Part shown: positions 51,165 through 61,200 of the stretch, piece by piece
Position numbering within the stretch: the stretch's first letter is position 1
Layout: every line of letters starts with the position of its first letter
Assembly (NCBI GenBank): GCA_013329055.1
Contig: DUKY01000012.1
Span: 1-64,000, forward strand
Direction of reading: 5' to 3'
Origin: Nanobdellota archaeon
GTDB taxonomy: Archaea; Nanobdellota; Nanobdellia; Pacearchaeales; GW2011-AR1
Length of the DNA: 64,000 nt
Notes under the pieces: model-generated
What the model was told of the DNA's origin: nothing
Databases searched by the model: none
Seen by the model: the letters and a program-made list of their open reading frames with translations, nothing else
Position numbers and translations under genes: made by a program

Positions 51165-51510
51165 TATAATACCCTTCAGTGTTTTGAGGGGGTTCAAAAG
51201 GAATCAGGGAATTTATTCCATGTGGCATTACAGAAGGCTCCGAAAGTTTACACTTGCATTAATTCCGAAGGTAAAATTAAAAAAAGCAAGTATGGGCTTG
51301 AGTTAAAAGATATCACCCTTCAATGTTTCGAGGAGGTTCAAAAACTTCAAAAGTATCGTCTTTTGAATGTCCCAGAGAATTTAACCCAAAATTCTCTGAA
51401 GGAACCAAGGGGGTTGCCCATTTTTTGGGGTATCACCCGAAGGCTCAAAAAAGATACCCCCCTTCAGAGTTTTGAGGAAGGGATCCTAAGGGAAACCAGG
51501 GGGTTGCCCT
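51165..51510. repeat. Structured element R10, leader of the DRG-like GTPase gene
   Basis: A 122-codon frame covers this block, but its composition and repeats do not look like protein. It holds three related units with CCCTTCA..TTTTGAGG (51172, 51315 and 51461), a hairpin ACACTTGC/GCAAGTAT within a relative of the 65-bp module of R4, a hairpin CAGAGAATTT/AAATTCTCTG, GGGGTATC/GATACCCC, and GGAACCAAGGGGGTT repeats also seen at the end of R6. It ends three bases before the GTPase ATG, so it would be a long 5' leader. Confidence 0.7.
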
Positions 51511-51512
51511 AG

Positions 51513-52424
51513 ATGCCAATCAATGTAAACGACCCGGAATATGTAAAAGCAGAAAAAGATTATTTTGAAGCAGGCACTCTCGAAGAAAGACTCATTGCTT
51601 TAAGAAAAATGATTTCACACGCCCCAAAACATAAAGGGGGTGAAAATCTAAGACAGCAATTAACAACACGAAGAAAAAAATTAGAAGAACAAATTAATAA
51701 AGTAAAAAAAGCGGGAAAATCATCCAAAATAGGAATACGAAAAGGAGATATGCAGGCAATAATAATCGGCTTTACAAATGTTGGAAAATCAAGCTTGCTT
51801 TCAATTCTCACAAATACAAAACCATTAATCGCAAACTATCCATTTACAACAAAAGAATCAATAATTGGAATGATGGACTATCTTGAAATGCAAATCCAAT
51901 TAGTGGAAAATCCTGCACTTGAATCAGAATATTATGATAAAAGTTTAGTTAATACCACAGACACAATTTTAATTTTAGTGGATAACATCGAACAAATTAA
52001 ACAAATACAGGAAAAACTAGGAAAATCCAATGCAAAACAAATAATTATTTTTAATAAAATAGATAAATTAAATGAACAGGAACAAAGAAAAATTTCAGCA
52101 ACACTTCAATCAAAAAAATATAACTTTATTTTAATTTCAACAAAAACAAAACAAAATATTGAAGAATTAAAAGAAAAAATATTTAAAAGTTTTGACAGCA
52201 TAAGAATTTTTACAAAAGAACCAGGAAAAGAAAAATCACCTAAACCGGTAATCATTAAACCAAATTCTACTGTTGGAGATATTGCAGAAAAAATCTTAAA
52301 AGGATTTTCAAAAAAGATAAAACAAACAAAAATTTGGGGACCCTCAAGCAAATTTGCAGGACAAAGTGTAGGATTAAAACATAAACTTAAAGATTTAGAT
52401 GTTGTAGAATTCAGAACAAATTAA
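51513..52424 (+). CDS. DRG/Obg-like GTPase with TGS domain
   Basis: A 303-aa GTPase. G1 is GFTNVGKSS, the NKxD motif is FNKIDK, and a TGS domain ends the protein (IIKPNSTVGDIAEKILKGFSKK... VVEFRTN). An N-terminal helical hairpin (LRQQLTTRRKKLEEQI) precedes G1, as in DRG proteins. The switch II motif D-x-x-G is replaced by VENPAL, so hydrolysis may be slow or absent. DRG proteins bind ribosomes. A long structured leader (R10) lies directly upstream. Confidence 0.88.
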   Translation: MPINVNDPEYVKAEKDYFEAGTLEERLIALRKMISHAPKHKGGENLRQQLTTRRKKLEEQINKVKKAGKSSKIGIRKGDMQAIIIGFTNVGKSSLLSILTNTKPLIANYPFTTKESIIGMMDYLEMQIQLVENPALESEYYDKSLVNTTDTILILVDNIEQIKQIQEKLGKSNAKQIIIFNKIDKLNEQEQRKISATLQSKKYNFILISTKTKQNIEELKEKIFKSFDSIRIFTKEPGKEKSPKPVIIKPNSTVGDIAEKILKGFSKKIKQTKIWGPSSKFAGQSVGLKHKLKDLDVVEFRTN

Positions 52425-52542
52425 ATAATTTCTAAAAAAAGGATAATAAATTAAAAATTTTATCCAAAAATTAAAATATGTATAAAAAATTATCAATAAA
52501 GATTATTAATATCCTTTCATCAAATATATCAGAGGCGATAAA

Positions 52543-52902
52543 ATGAAAACATTAAAAAATTTATTAACAGTTGCATTAATTGCATCAACGGTTTCTTTAA
52601 TCCAAACAATTGTACCTGAAAATTCATATTCAAAAGGAATAACAATGACTAGCGGAATTTCAAGAACACAGCAAGATCCTAATTGGAAAAACAATGCACC
52701 AAATTATACAGAGGAACAAAGAAGAGAAAAAATAGAATATTATATGGGGAAACTTCCAAATGGAGGTCAGATTAATAGAGGATTAAAAGGATTAGAATGG
52801 ACATCACAACAACAACGAAATAATGGTTATGTAACAGGAACAGGAAGCACAACAGAACAAAAGAATAGAGAACCAAAAAGCAGATTTTGGAATAAAAAAT
52901 AA
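52543..52902 (+). CDS. Small secreted protein
   Basis: A 119-aa protein with an N-terminal signal-like helix (MKTLKNLLTVALIASTVSLI then QTIVPENSYSKG). A polar, glutamine- and asparagine-rich mature part with no cysteines follows (EEQRREKIEYYMGKLPNGGQINRGLKGLEWTSQQQRNNGYV). A GAGG sits nine bases before the ATG. No family is recognised. Confidence 0.6.
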   Translation: MKTLKNLLTVALIASTVSLIQTIVPENSYSKGITMTSGISRTQQDPNWKNNAPNYTEEQRREKIEYYMGKLPNGGQINRGLKGLEWTSQQQRNNGYVTGTGSTTEQKNREPKSRFWNKK

Positions 52903-52905
52903 TTT

Positions 52906-53181
52906 TTATTTTTTTGTTAATTTTTCAATAACTTTACGCCCATTATCAGTAATTAAAATTAACCGATAATTTTGAGGATTAATTCTTTTTCTTTCAATCT
53001 TCATAACATCCTGCATACTAATTAAATTCATTAATTCTAAAAAATCACAATTTCTTTTTACTGATTTAAAATTTGAAGCACCAATCTTTTTTTTCAACCC
53101 ATTCAAAGAAACCCCTTGCCGTTCTTTAAAAAGACACTTCAAAATTTTAATCTTCATCTTATCACTTTCCAAAATATCCAT
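52906..53181 (-). CDS. Winged-helix transcription regulator candidate
   Basis: A 91-aa protein from ATG 53181; the longer frame to 53199 uses TTG. It has a helix-turn-helix core, MKIKILKCLFKERQGVSLNGLKKKIGASNFKSVKRNCDFLELMNLI, followed by a wing (NPQNYRLILITDNGRKVI). Two adjacent palindromes lie between this gene and the divergent repeat-protein gene, as expected for an autoregulated repressor. The regulatory role is inference. Confidence 0.7.
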   Translation of the reverse strand: MDILESDKMKIKILKCLFKERQGVSLNGLKKKIGASNFKSVKRNCDFLELMNLISMQDVMKIERKRINPQNYRLILITDNGRKVIEKLTKK

Positions 53182-53220
53182 AATAAACTCAAATATCAAA
53201 ACTTAATAAATATTACCATA

Positions 53221-53257
53221 TGAATATAACTTATATTCAATTAATTACTTAATTAAT
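53221..53257. promoter_or_regulatory. Two adjacent palindromes, candidate operator
   Basis: TGAATATAA-C-TTATATTCA (53221-53239) is a perfect 9-bp-arm palindrome. ATTAATTA-CT-TAATTAAT (53240-53257) follows it without a gap. They lie between the divergent starts at 53181 and 53305 and could bind the adjacent winged-helix protein. Confidence 0.55.
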
Positions 53258-53304
53258 CTAAACAAATATTAGAGATTTAAATATCAAAAAAGTTTAATTA
53301 AAAA

Positions 53305-54420
53305 ATGAACACATCACAATTAGAAAAAGCAGTAAAAGAAGCAGTAAAAACTGGAAACTGGATGATTAGTTTTGACAACGGAGAAAATTCACAAAGAAAA
53401 GATGGATTTAAATGGAACCCTATTGGAAAATGGAATATTGACCCGGACTGGTATCCTTCAGGTTGTGAATATATAAAAGATACAAGATATATTTATGAAA
53501 AAGGTTTAACCAAATTTGCAGGAACTCTTTATGGACAAGGACCAATAGCAGGAGGATATAGAACAAATGGATCTCGACTTTTATTTTGTCAAACAAAAGG
53601 ACCGCAAATATCAATTGGAGGAGATGAAGGAAATGAACTCGTAAAAGTTAAAGAAGCTCGAATCCTTTTAGTTAATGAAATTCCTTCTGGATTAGAAACA
53701 AGATTTCTTAATTTAAGAAACCATGAAGGCATAAAAAAAATTGAAAATTTACGTACAAGACAAATTAATTTATATGGTTGTACAAATTTGACAGATGTTT
53801 CGGGATTAAAAGCACAGGAATATGCTTATTTAGGCAAAACCACAAGTTTGAAAAGTTTAAAAGACCTTTATACACTTAATTTTATCGACTTGAAAGGCTC
53901 CTCTTTAGAATCAATAGAAGACATAACTTGCCCGGAAATTGAATTAAATGATTGCATAAATCTAAAAAAGGTAAAAAATCTTAGAAATATACAAAAAATT
54001 GATTTCACAAATTGTACAAGTCTAACTGAAATTGATAATCTTCTTTTAGGGAGAACAAATGCATTCGAACTCCCTAAATATTGGATTGCATTTACTAACT
54101 GTAAAAATCTTATCTCTGCAGAAAATCTAGAAGCAGATATAATCACATTCAAAGGTTGCGAAAATCTAAGTTATGTGGATAATATAGTAGGGCACAGAAA
54201 CATTGATTTTTCAGACTGCCCAGAAATAAAAACCCAAAAAATGAATTCAATAAATTTCAATGTTCATTCACGAAAAGCACTCTTTGACTATGAATATGGC
54301 AAAATGACATATGAAGAAGCAAGAGAATTATATGATATGAGAGATGAAGAAAAGAGAAAAAAATTTATAGAAAAAATATCCGATAGGAATAAATCTTTAA
54401 TGGAGTATCTTGGGTATTAA
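53305..54420 (+). CDS. Leucine-rich-repeat-like protein
   Basis: A 371-aa protein. The first 110 residues (TGNWMISFDNGENSQRKDGFKWNP..) form an unknown domain. Residues about 115-310 carry irregular LRR-like repeats of about 20-23 residues: LYGCTNLTDVSGLKA, LKGSSLESIEDI, LNDCINLKKVKNL, FTNCTSLTEIDNL, FKGCENLSYVDNI and FSDCPEIKTQKM. The C-terminal 50 residues are helical and charged. There is no signal peptide. It is probably a binding scaffold and may be controlled by the divergent regulator gene. Confidence 0.75.
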   Translation: MNTSQLEKAVKEAVKTGNWMISFDNGENSQRKDGFKWNPIGKWNIDPDWYPSGCEYIKDTRYIYEKGLTKFAGTLYGQGPIAGGYRTNGSRLLFCQTKGPQISIGGDEGNELVKVKEARILLVNEIPSGLETRFLNLRNHEGIKKIENLRTRQINLYGCTNLTDVSGLKAQEYAYLGKTTSLKSLKDLYTLNFIDLKGSSLESIEDITCPEIELNDCINLKKVKNLRNIQKIDFTNCTSLTEIDNLLLGRTNAFELPKYWIAFTNCKNLISAENLEADIITFKGCENLSYVDNIVGHRNIDFSDCPEIKTQKMNSINFNVHSRKALFDYEYGKMTYEEARELYDMRDEEKRKKFIEKISDRNKSLMEYLGY

Positions 54421-54429
54421 AATAAAAAA

Positions 54430-55524
54430 TTATCTCGTAACCTGAAAGCTTCTTACAGCTTCCAACAATTTCTTAGCTTTTTTATTCTCGTCAAAATGTT
54501 TTCTAACTGGTTCTAAAAGTTCGTTAATATATACTGCACAGGTCATTTTAACATCAAGAGGATGAACTTTTTTTTCAACAAAAACTTTTTCTAATTCATT
54601 ATAAGAATTAAAAGATAAATTTCCTCCAAACTTTTCATCACGAGTAATAATTATCTTATCAAACTTTTCAAAAATAATATATTTGAAATATTCTAAAATA
54701 GGATTATCCTCGATTTGTCCTTCTGGACAATAAGCCTTCTTAAACTTTCTTTTTACTTCATCTTCTGAATCAGTCATAAAAATAGCAGTATCAGGTTTAG
54801 ACTTGCTCATTTTAATTTCAATTTTTCTGTCTATAGAATTTAATGACCCATCAACCTTCGGTTCACTCAAACCCATAAGCATATGATGACTGATAATCAC
54901 AGGAGGTTTAAATCCTAATTTTGGGAATAAATCTCTTGCAAGCATATTTACTTTTCTCTGATCCATTCCAAGTTGAGCAATATCAGCACCTAAATGATGA
55001 ATATCAGCAGCCTGCATTAATGGATAAATAATTTGCGACGAAGGATTATTTGTATTCTCCTCACGCCCCATAATTTGACCACATCTAAGCACTCTATTAA
55101 TAGTAGCATTCATAGACAACTTCAAAACTGTTTCCCAATATTCAGGATGCTCTTTAATAAAATCACTTGCCCAGATAAATTCAACATTTTCTAAATCCAT
55201 ACCACAAGCTTTCCAAACTTCAATGAAATATTCACCAACAATTTTAATCTTCTCTAAATCTCCACCCATCTTATTATTTAACAATCCAAACCAATCTGCA
55301 ACCCAAAATTTAAATTTAATACCTGTAGAAGTTAATTTATTAACATTAATTGCCCGAAGTAAACCCTGTGCAATATGAATATTCCCTGAAGGTTCAAACC
55401 CATCATAAGCAATCGGATTTTTTTTATTCAGAAATAATTCTCTAAGTTCTTCTAGATTAATAACCTCTTCACCAACTTCATTAATTATTTTAATTTTCTC
55501 TTCAATATTCAAACTTTTTACCAT
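54430..55524 (-). CDS. tyrS: Tyrosyl-tRNA synthetase (archaeal type)
   Basis: A 364-aa class I synthetase. The HIGH-equivalent HIAQG lies near residues 50-54, KMSKSKPD near 240, and AYDGFEPSGNIH opens the active site as in archaeal and eukaryotic TyrRS. QAADIHHLGADIAQLGMDQRKVNMLARD is a strong family segment. It lacks the S4-like C-terminal domain of bacterial TyrRS, as usual for archaea. It attaches tyrosine to tRNA. Confidence 0.94.
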   Translation of the reverse strand: MVKSLNIEEKIKIINEVGEEVINLEELRELFLNKKNPIAYDGFEPSGNIHIAQGLLRAINVNKLTSTGIKFKFWVADWFGLLNNKMGGDLEKIKIVGEYFIEVWKACGMDLENVEFIWASDFIKEHPEYWETVLKLSMNATINRVLRCGQIMGREENTNNPSSQIIYPLMQAADIHHLGADIAQLGMDQRKVNMLARDLFPKLGFKPPVIISHHMLMGLSEPKVDGSLNSIDRKIEIKMSKSKPDTAIFMTDSEDEVKRKFKKAYCPEGQIEDNPILEYFKYIIFEKFDKIIITRDEKFGGNLSFNSYNELEKVFVEKKVHPLDVKMTCAVYINELLEPVRKHFDENKKAKKLLEAVRSFQVTR

Positions 55525-55567
55525 TTTAAATTAAACAAAAAACAATTATTAAAGATTTCTATTAAAT

Positions 55568-56569
55568 TTATTCTTCAGCTTGCACAGCCCCGAATAAAAT
55601 ATTCCCTGTGCAATTACCTGCTACACCTCGAGGAACATAAACTCTCCAATATGTTCCATTAATAGCATCATCATTAGAATCATTCTGTCGATAATTTAAA
55701 TTAAATCTTTTTACAGTCGCACCAGCACTTAAATTAGTATAATTTGCTTCAAAATCTGAAAAAGTTAATGGCCCGGTAATTGATGTATTAAGCCTGAATT
55801 TTTCATAGCCTATGCTAATATTTTGGATATTACCTAAAGTACAATTCATAGAATAATTATCTCCCTGAGTAACTGCATAACCTGAAAGACTCAAGTTTAA
55901 GATTACATTTCCGGTATTACTTACATTAACAGTTTTTTCCCCTGAAACAGAAGTTGAATTTACAACGCTATAATCAATAGAAGAAGGAAGACCAATAGAT
56001 AAAAGTTGGTTTATAGTAATACTATCATTTTGTAAATCACTAAAACCAACACTATCATTAACATATAATGAACAATTCCAATTTCCTGGATTTGCATAAT
56101 AATAAATCTGGAAATTACATTGTGCTAAAGCGTGATAATCATCATCACTCACACCACCCCATGAACTAAAATTAGTATTAATAAGACAAGAGCCATTCGT
56201 ATAATGTAAATTATTATCGTTACTTCCACCATAAGAAGAACCGGAAGTAATAAATAATTCAGCAGTTGCATTACCTAAAGTACTGTCATTATTATAATCC
56301 CTAATCAAACCCTCACATAAAACCGTTTTTGTTGAATTACCAACTAAAGTAACGCTTGAAGCACTATTGTCAATACTAACATTCAATAATTCCGGATAAA
56401 CTTCTCCAACTTGTAATGAAGTAGTAACAGTAACATTATTCCCAACACCCCCGCTAATAAAAGAACTAAAAGAAGTTAGAATGAAAGATAATGCAATTAA
56501 TTCTAAAAATAAAATTCCAATTAACTTTGCTTCAATATTCATTTTTTTATTTAAATTATTTAATTTCAT
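55568..56569 (-). CDS. Secreted protein of the surface cluster
   Basis: A 333-aa protein with an N-terminal signal helix (AKLIGILFLELIALSFILTSF) and a long extracellular part rich in asparagine, serine and N-x-S/T sites. Segments such as NVTVTTSLQVGEVYPELLNVSIDN and the C-terminal YWRVYVPRGVAGNCTGNILFGAVQAEE suggest beta-sandwich domains. MNIEAKL at codon 10 is an alternative start. It lies ten bases after the 254-aa secreted protein gene and is part of one cluster. Confidence 0.78.
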   Translation of the reverse strand: MKLNNLNKKMNIEAKLIGILFLELIALSFILTSFSSFISGGVGNNVTVTTSLQVGEVYPELLNVSIDNSASSVTLVGNSTKTVLCEGLIRDYNNDSTLGNATAELFITSGSSYGGSNDNNLHYTNGSCLINTNFSSWGGVSDDDYHALAQCNFQIYYYANPGNWNCSLYVNDSVGFSDLQNDSITINQLLSIGLPSSIDYSVVNSTSVSGEKTVNVSNTGNVILNLSLSGYAVTQGDNYSMNCTLGNIQNISIGYEKFRLNTSITGPLTFSDFEANYTNLSAGATVKRFNLNYRQNDSNDDAINGTYWRVYVPRGVAGNCTGNILFGAVQAEE

Positions 56570-56578
56570 TTTCTAATT

Positions 56579-57343
56579 TTAAGTACCTATTTCTACATAA
56601 ACATAATATGCAGTAGCCCCTGAAAAACCAGGAGAACCATCCTCAGGAACAATCATCTGAAAATCATATTTTGAACCATCATATCCTGCCACATCTTCTT
56701 CTAAAATAGTAGCATAAACAGTATTTACTCCGTCACTTAAAGCCATTTCCTCGAAACTTGAATCTTGTGCTACATCATTTACATAAGTGTTTATTGTAGG
56801 ACAAGTATTAGCAGGAATAGAAACAGCCCCAACCCAAAAAGTACTATGTGTTCCGGGAGCAGATGCATTGAAGGTCTTATTTAATTGATCATTTGAATTA
56901 TTATGATTCATTGCAATTGCTTCAGTGCTAAGATACGTTGCATTTGAACAATTAACACTTGCCCAAGTAATTGCACCAGATTGCCTTGTCGCATAAACTC
57001 TACCAGTAATTGTCGTAATACTCCAATCATAAATAGTAGAACCAGCTGAATCATCTAAGGTAAAACTACCTGTAACATTACCAACAAATGCTTTCCATCG
57101 AGGATTTTGAATAGTCGCAGATAAATTGAAAGTAGAAACATATCCCCCAGAGATATTAAACATCTTTGCACTAACTGCATCCTTTGTCTCATTTGTAACA
57201 CTAGTAATTGTATCAGGACCACCAGGGTTCGCTGCAAAAACTAAACCAAATGAAGTTAATGATAATAAAAAACCAATTAATATAAGAACAACTAAAAGAA
57301 TCTCCTTCTCTTTTTTTAATCTATTTTCAATATTTTTTTGCAT
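56579..57343 (-). CDS. Secreted protein, paralogue of the 239-aa neighbour
   Basis: A 254-aa protein with a membrane helix near the start (EILLVVLILIGFLLSLTSFGLVFA). The mature part shares blocks with the gene at 57424: WKAFVGNVTGSFTLDDSAGSTIYDWSI, GRVYATRQSG, and a C-terminal AFA-type ending DFQMIVPEDG..YYVYVEIGT. N-x-S/T sites are frequent. The function is unknown; a cell-surface role is likely. Confidence 0.8.
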   Translation of the reverse strand: MQKNIENRLKKEKEILLVVLILIGFLLSLTSFGLVFAANPGGPDTITSVTNETKDAVSAKMFNISGGYVSTFNLSATIQNPRWKAFVGNVTGSFTLDDSAGSTIYDWSITTITGRVYATRQSGAITWASVNCSNATYLSTEAIAMNHNNSNDQLNKTFNASAPGTHSTFWVGAVSIPANTCPTINTYVNDVAQDSSFEEMALSDGVNTVYATILEEDVAGYDGSKYDFQMIVPEDGSPGFSGATAYYVYVEIGT

Positions 57344-57423
57344 TTTTTTATACTCTTTCTTTTCTCATTCATCCTTTTCTTTTCCTCGTTTTAATAAAAA
57401 TAAAAATAAAAAATAAAATAACC

Positions 57424-58143
57424 TTATTCTAGCTCTACATAAAAGTAGTACGGTCTAGTAGCAGTATCAGTTCCATGACCATCCTCTAAAACTAACATTT
57501 GGAAATCATGTGAAGCATCGTTAAAACCAAGCATATCTTCTTCTAAGATTGATGCAAAAATAGTTTCATTGCTTCCGCCTTTTAATAATACCTCTTCAAA
57601 TTCAGTATCAACACCAGCACCAGTATCTCCGTAAATTCTAGCTGACATACATGTATTAGTGTTAATCAAAATATTATTCACATAAAACGCATCATGGTTT
57701 TGTAAATTGAATGTTTCATCAACACCATCAACATCATCACCAAGAATATTATATTCTAATTCTAAATTTGGAGTAAATGTTGTATTATTGTAACATTGTG
57801 TTCCAACCCAATTAACTGAATTATTAACTGAAGCATAGATTTCACCCTCTGGACTTGCTAGTGACCAATTGTACATTACATTATCACTTCCATCTGCTAA
57901 TTGAATAGTACCTGTAATATTCCCAAAATAACCTTGCCAGCTCTGTGTTGTAGTAAAAGCAACAACAGTCATCTCAGTAACATTACCTGCAATTGCAGCA
58001 TGACTTCCAGCAACATCAGCAGGAGCAGTAGCATTCGAAATGCTTGTAAGTGTACCACCTGATGGAACTACAGCATAAACAACAACCAAAGAGAGAACTA
58101 AAGCTAGAATTGGTAATAACAACAATCTATAAATCTTACTCAT
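57424..58143 (-). CDS. Secreted protein, paralogue of the 254-aa neighbour
   Basis: A 239-aa protein with a clear signal peptide (LLLLPILALVLSLVVVYAV) and no second membrane helix. It matches the 254-aa protein in WQGYFGNITGTIQLADGSDNVMYNWSL and in the ending FASILEEDMLGF..DFQMLVLEDG..YYFYVELE. A good TATA-like TATATTTATATAC precedes the gene near 58180. It may be an abundant surface or secreted component. Confidence 0.8.
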   Translation of the reverse strand: MSKIYRLLLLPILALVLSLVVVYAVVPSGGTLTSISNATAPADVAGSHAAIAGNVTEMTVVAFTTTQSWQGYFGNITGTIQLADGSDNVMYNWSLASPEGEIYASVNNSVNWVGTQCYNNTTFTPNLELEYNILGDDVDGVDETFNLQNHDAFYVNNILINTNTCMSARIYGDTGAGVDTEFEEVLLKGGSNETIFASILEEDMLGFNDASHDFQMLVLEDGHGTDTATRPYYFYVELE

Positions 58144-58272
58144 CTCTTTTTTAATATCCCTCCTTTCATTAAATACTATATATTTATATACGAATATATT
58201 CGCACAGATTTATAAACCTTCCGAAATGATTTGTTATCCTAAAAAGGTAAAAAAATAACCACAGCGAAGATG

Positions 58273-61200
58273 TTAAATAAGTTCAGCATAAAAAACTGCA
58301 CTTTCAGAGTTAGTTGAATCATATTCTCGAAGCATAGCAGGAACACGAATTTCATAATCATAAACCCCATATGCCCCCACACCTCCCTGATTAATTTCAG
58401 TTACAAAAATTAAATCTTCTTTATCCACTTCATCAAACTCTAAATCTCCAATGTCATCTAAAGAATCCCATAAAATACCAGTAACAAAATTAGTATTATT
58501 TGTAGAGTTTGTTATAGGAATATAATTAACCACCTTGCCAAAGATACTCAGATTAATAGTGCTATCATTATTATAAAGAGAATCAACAGAATCTTCAAAA
58601 TTACTCATATTTAAAAGAGAATCAATTTCAATAAAATCATCAGTAGAATTATCCAAATTTATTTTTTTCCCGATTGCAACTAAATCTAACCAAGATATAT
58701 CACTTTCAAGGTCACTAATAAAAACTTCTCCTTGGCTAAAGTTAATTATATTCCAATTGAGAACAGGATCTTCAGAATTATCCATTAAACTGTAATTACT
58801 ACTTGAATCAATCTCGCCATAAAAGAAATGCCAACTTCCAACAGTAATATTCAAGCTAACCTCATTATTGCTTTCATTCCATTCGTCATATGTACCATTA
58901 GTTGCAAATGGAGGATCAACTAAAACAAAAATTTCGCTTGTCCCGATATCAGCAATATAAGTAGTATTAACTTCAGTCAGATTATACATTGAAATATTAA
59001 TCAATTTATCAGCCCCAATTTGAGACCCACCTAAATCAGGATCCCCATCATAAAACTTTACAACAACATTATTAATATCTGTACCACCAAGATTTTCTAG
59101 AGTCAAATTAATAAAAACAGATTCACCTTCTTTAGGATTTGTAACATTAAAACTAAATGTGCTTTGATTCAGGAAAAAATCAGGATAAGTAAAATTAAAT
59201 CCATAAGTTAAACTATTATTAGAATTATTTAATGCATCCCAGCAAGTTACATTCCAATTGTGCCATCCCAGAGTTAATCCTGCAACACTCTCAGGATTTG
59301 AAATTCCACTTGTAACCCATTCATCATTTTTCTTAACAACACCATCAACAATTAAATCACATTGAAAAATATTATAAACAGAGTCATTTGCCGTCCATCT
59401 AAAAGTCACAGAACCACCGTCAAAATATTTACCGGAATCATTTAATGGAAGTTCTAATTCAATAGTCGGAGGAGAAATATCACGAGTGAAATGATAAAAG
59501 GTTGCATTAGCTAAATTTAAATCAGCATCAGAACATTCAACAGTCCAATTATGCTCTCCTTCACTTATCCCCCCAACAGGAGTAAAAGAATTTTCTTCAT
59601 TTTTATTAATAGTATTATCTGTTTGATTTAATCCTTCATCAAGATATAATTTACACTGAGTAATTCCTACAGCATCATAAGGAATATATCTAAATGTAAC
59701 TGTTGAATTTGTTGCAATCCAATTATCACTTGGAAGAGTTAAATTAACTATTGGAGGAGCAATAACACTAAAATTAATCAAAGAAGTTATATTATAATTT
59801 TTAGCCTGATCAATACATTCAATATACCATGTATAATTTCCATCATTTCTCAATAAATATTGAAGATTCGTTCCATTGACAAAAATATCATCTTCAAACT
59901 CATTAAAATCATCAACACTCACATTACAAGTAATATTTTCTGCCATGTTATCAATTAAAGTAAAATTCAATGTGATATTATTCGTAGTTATAACTTCATC
60001 CTGATAAGGAGAATTGATAATAATTGTCGGCTTTATTGTATCAATATAAAGATATTGAATATTATCTGTGCCAACTAAAGATTCAGAGTCGCTGACATTC
60101 ACAGTCCAATTATAAAATCCATCAACTAAACCAAAAACAGTAAAATTATTTATCTCATTATTTATCAAGAGGGTAGAATTTGATTGATTCAGGATGCCAT
60201 TCAAAATCAAACTTGAATTTACCATATCATCATTACCGTCACTAATATTATAGTAAAATACTAAACTAGTAGAATTTGCCCAATAATAATTTTCAGGACT
60301 GGTTAAATTAACAGTTGGAGGAAGATATAACGTAAAATTTCTTGTTTCACTTGAATTTAAATTTCCGGAATCATCAATACAAGTTACATTCCAATATTTT
60401 AAACCCCCTAAAGAAAATGTAAAAGGAACAATGGTATTGCTCCCATTAATCGCAGTTGTAAAATTTTGAACAACACCGTCAATAGTTAAATTACACCCAA
60501 TATTCAAATCTAAATCATCAATAACAGTATAATTAAATGATACAGTTGAATCATAAACCATTGCCTCAGAAAGAGGATAATTTAAATTAATTATCGGCTT
60601 TGCTAAATCAACAGTAAAATTTCTATAACTAGTTTGATTTACAAGACCAATAGTATCATTACACATTATAGACCAATTATGATATCCGCTGCCTAAAGTT
60701 AAAGTAAAATTATTTTGTGCACCATTTAAAATCGCGGTAGAATTTGATTGATTATAGGCACCATTTAAGTATAAATTACAGGAACTTAAATTAGTATTAT
60801 CGCTAGGAGTATAAAATAATTCAACATTTGTCGTATTAAAAAATGCATTATTTTGAGTATTCGAAATAACACTTGGAGATTTGGAAACATTAATTATTCT
60901 TGTTGCACTGTTGTTAATATTATTTGCCTGATCAATACAGGTAACATTCCAATATTTAACACCGTCGGTTAAAGAACTAATTAATCGATTAGTTAATGTT
61001 CCATTATTTGCATTAAAATTCAAATCTTTAACAATACCATTAATAGTCAAATTACAAACTAAAACAGAATCAAGATTATCAATAATTGTGAAATTGAAAT
61101 TAATATCAGATATTAAAAACTGTGAAGCATTATCAGGCTTGCTTAAATTTAAAATTGGAAGAGTCGTATCAATATAAAAAGTTTTATTTGCAGGTTTAGT

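Noticed and set aside
51144..51512. A 122-codon open frame upstream of the DRG-like GTPase gene
   Set aside because: Its peptide repeats follow repeated RNA modules, and the block shares pieces with non-coding elements R4 and R6. I treat it as structured non-coding sequence (R10).
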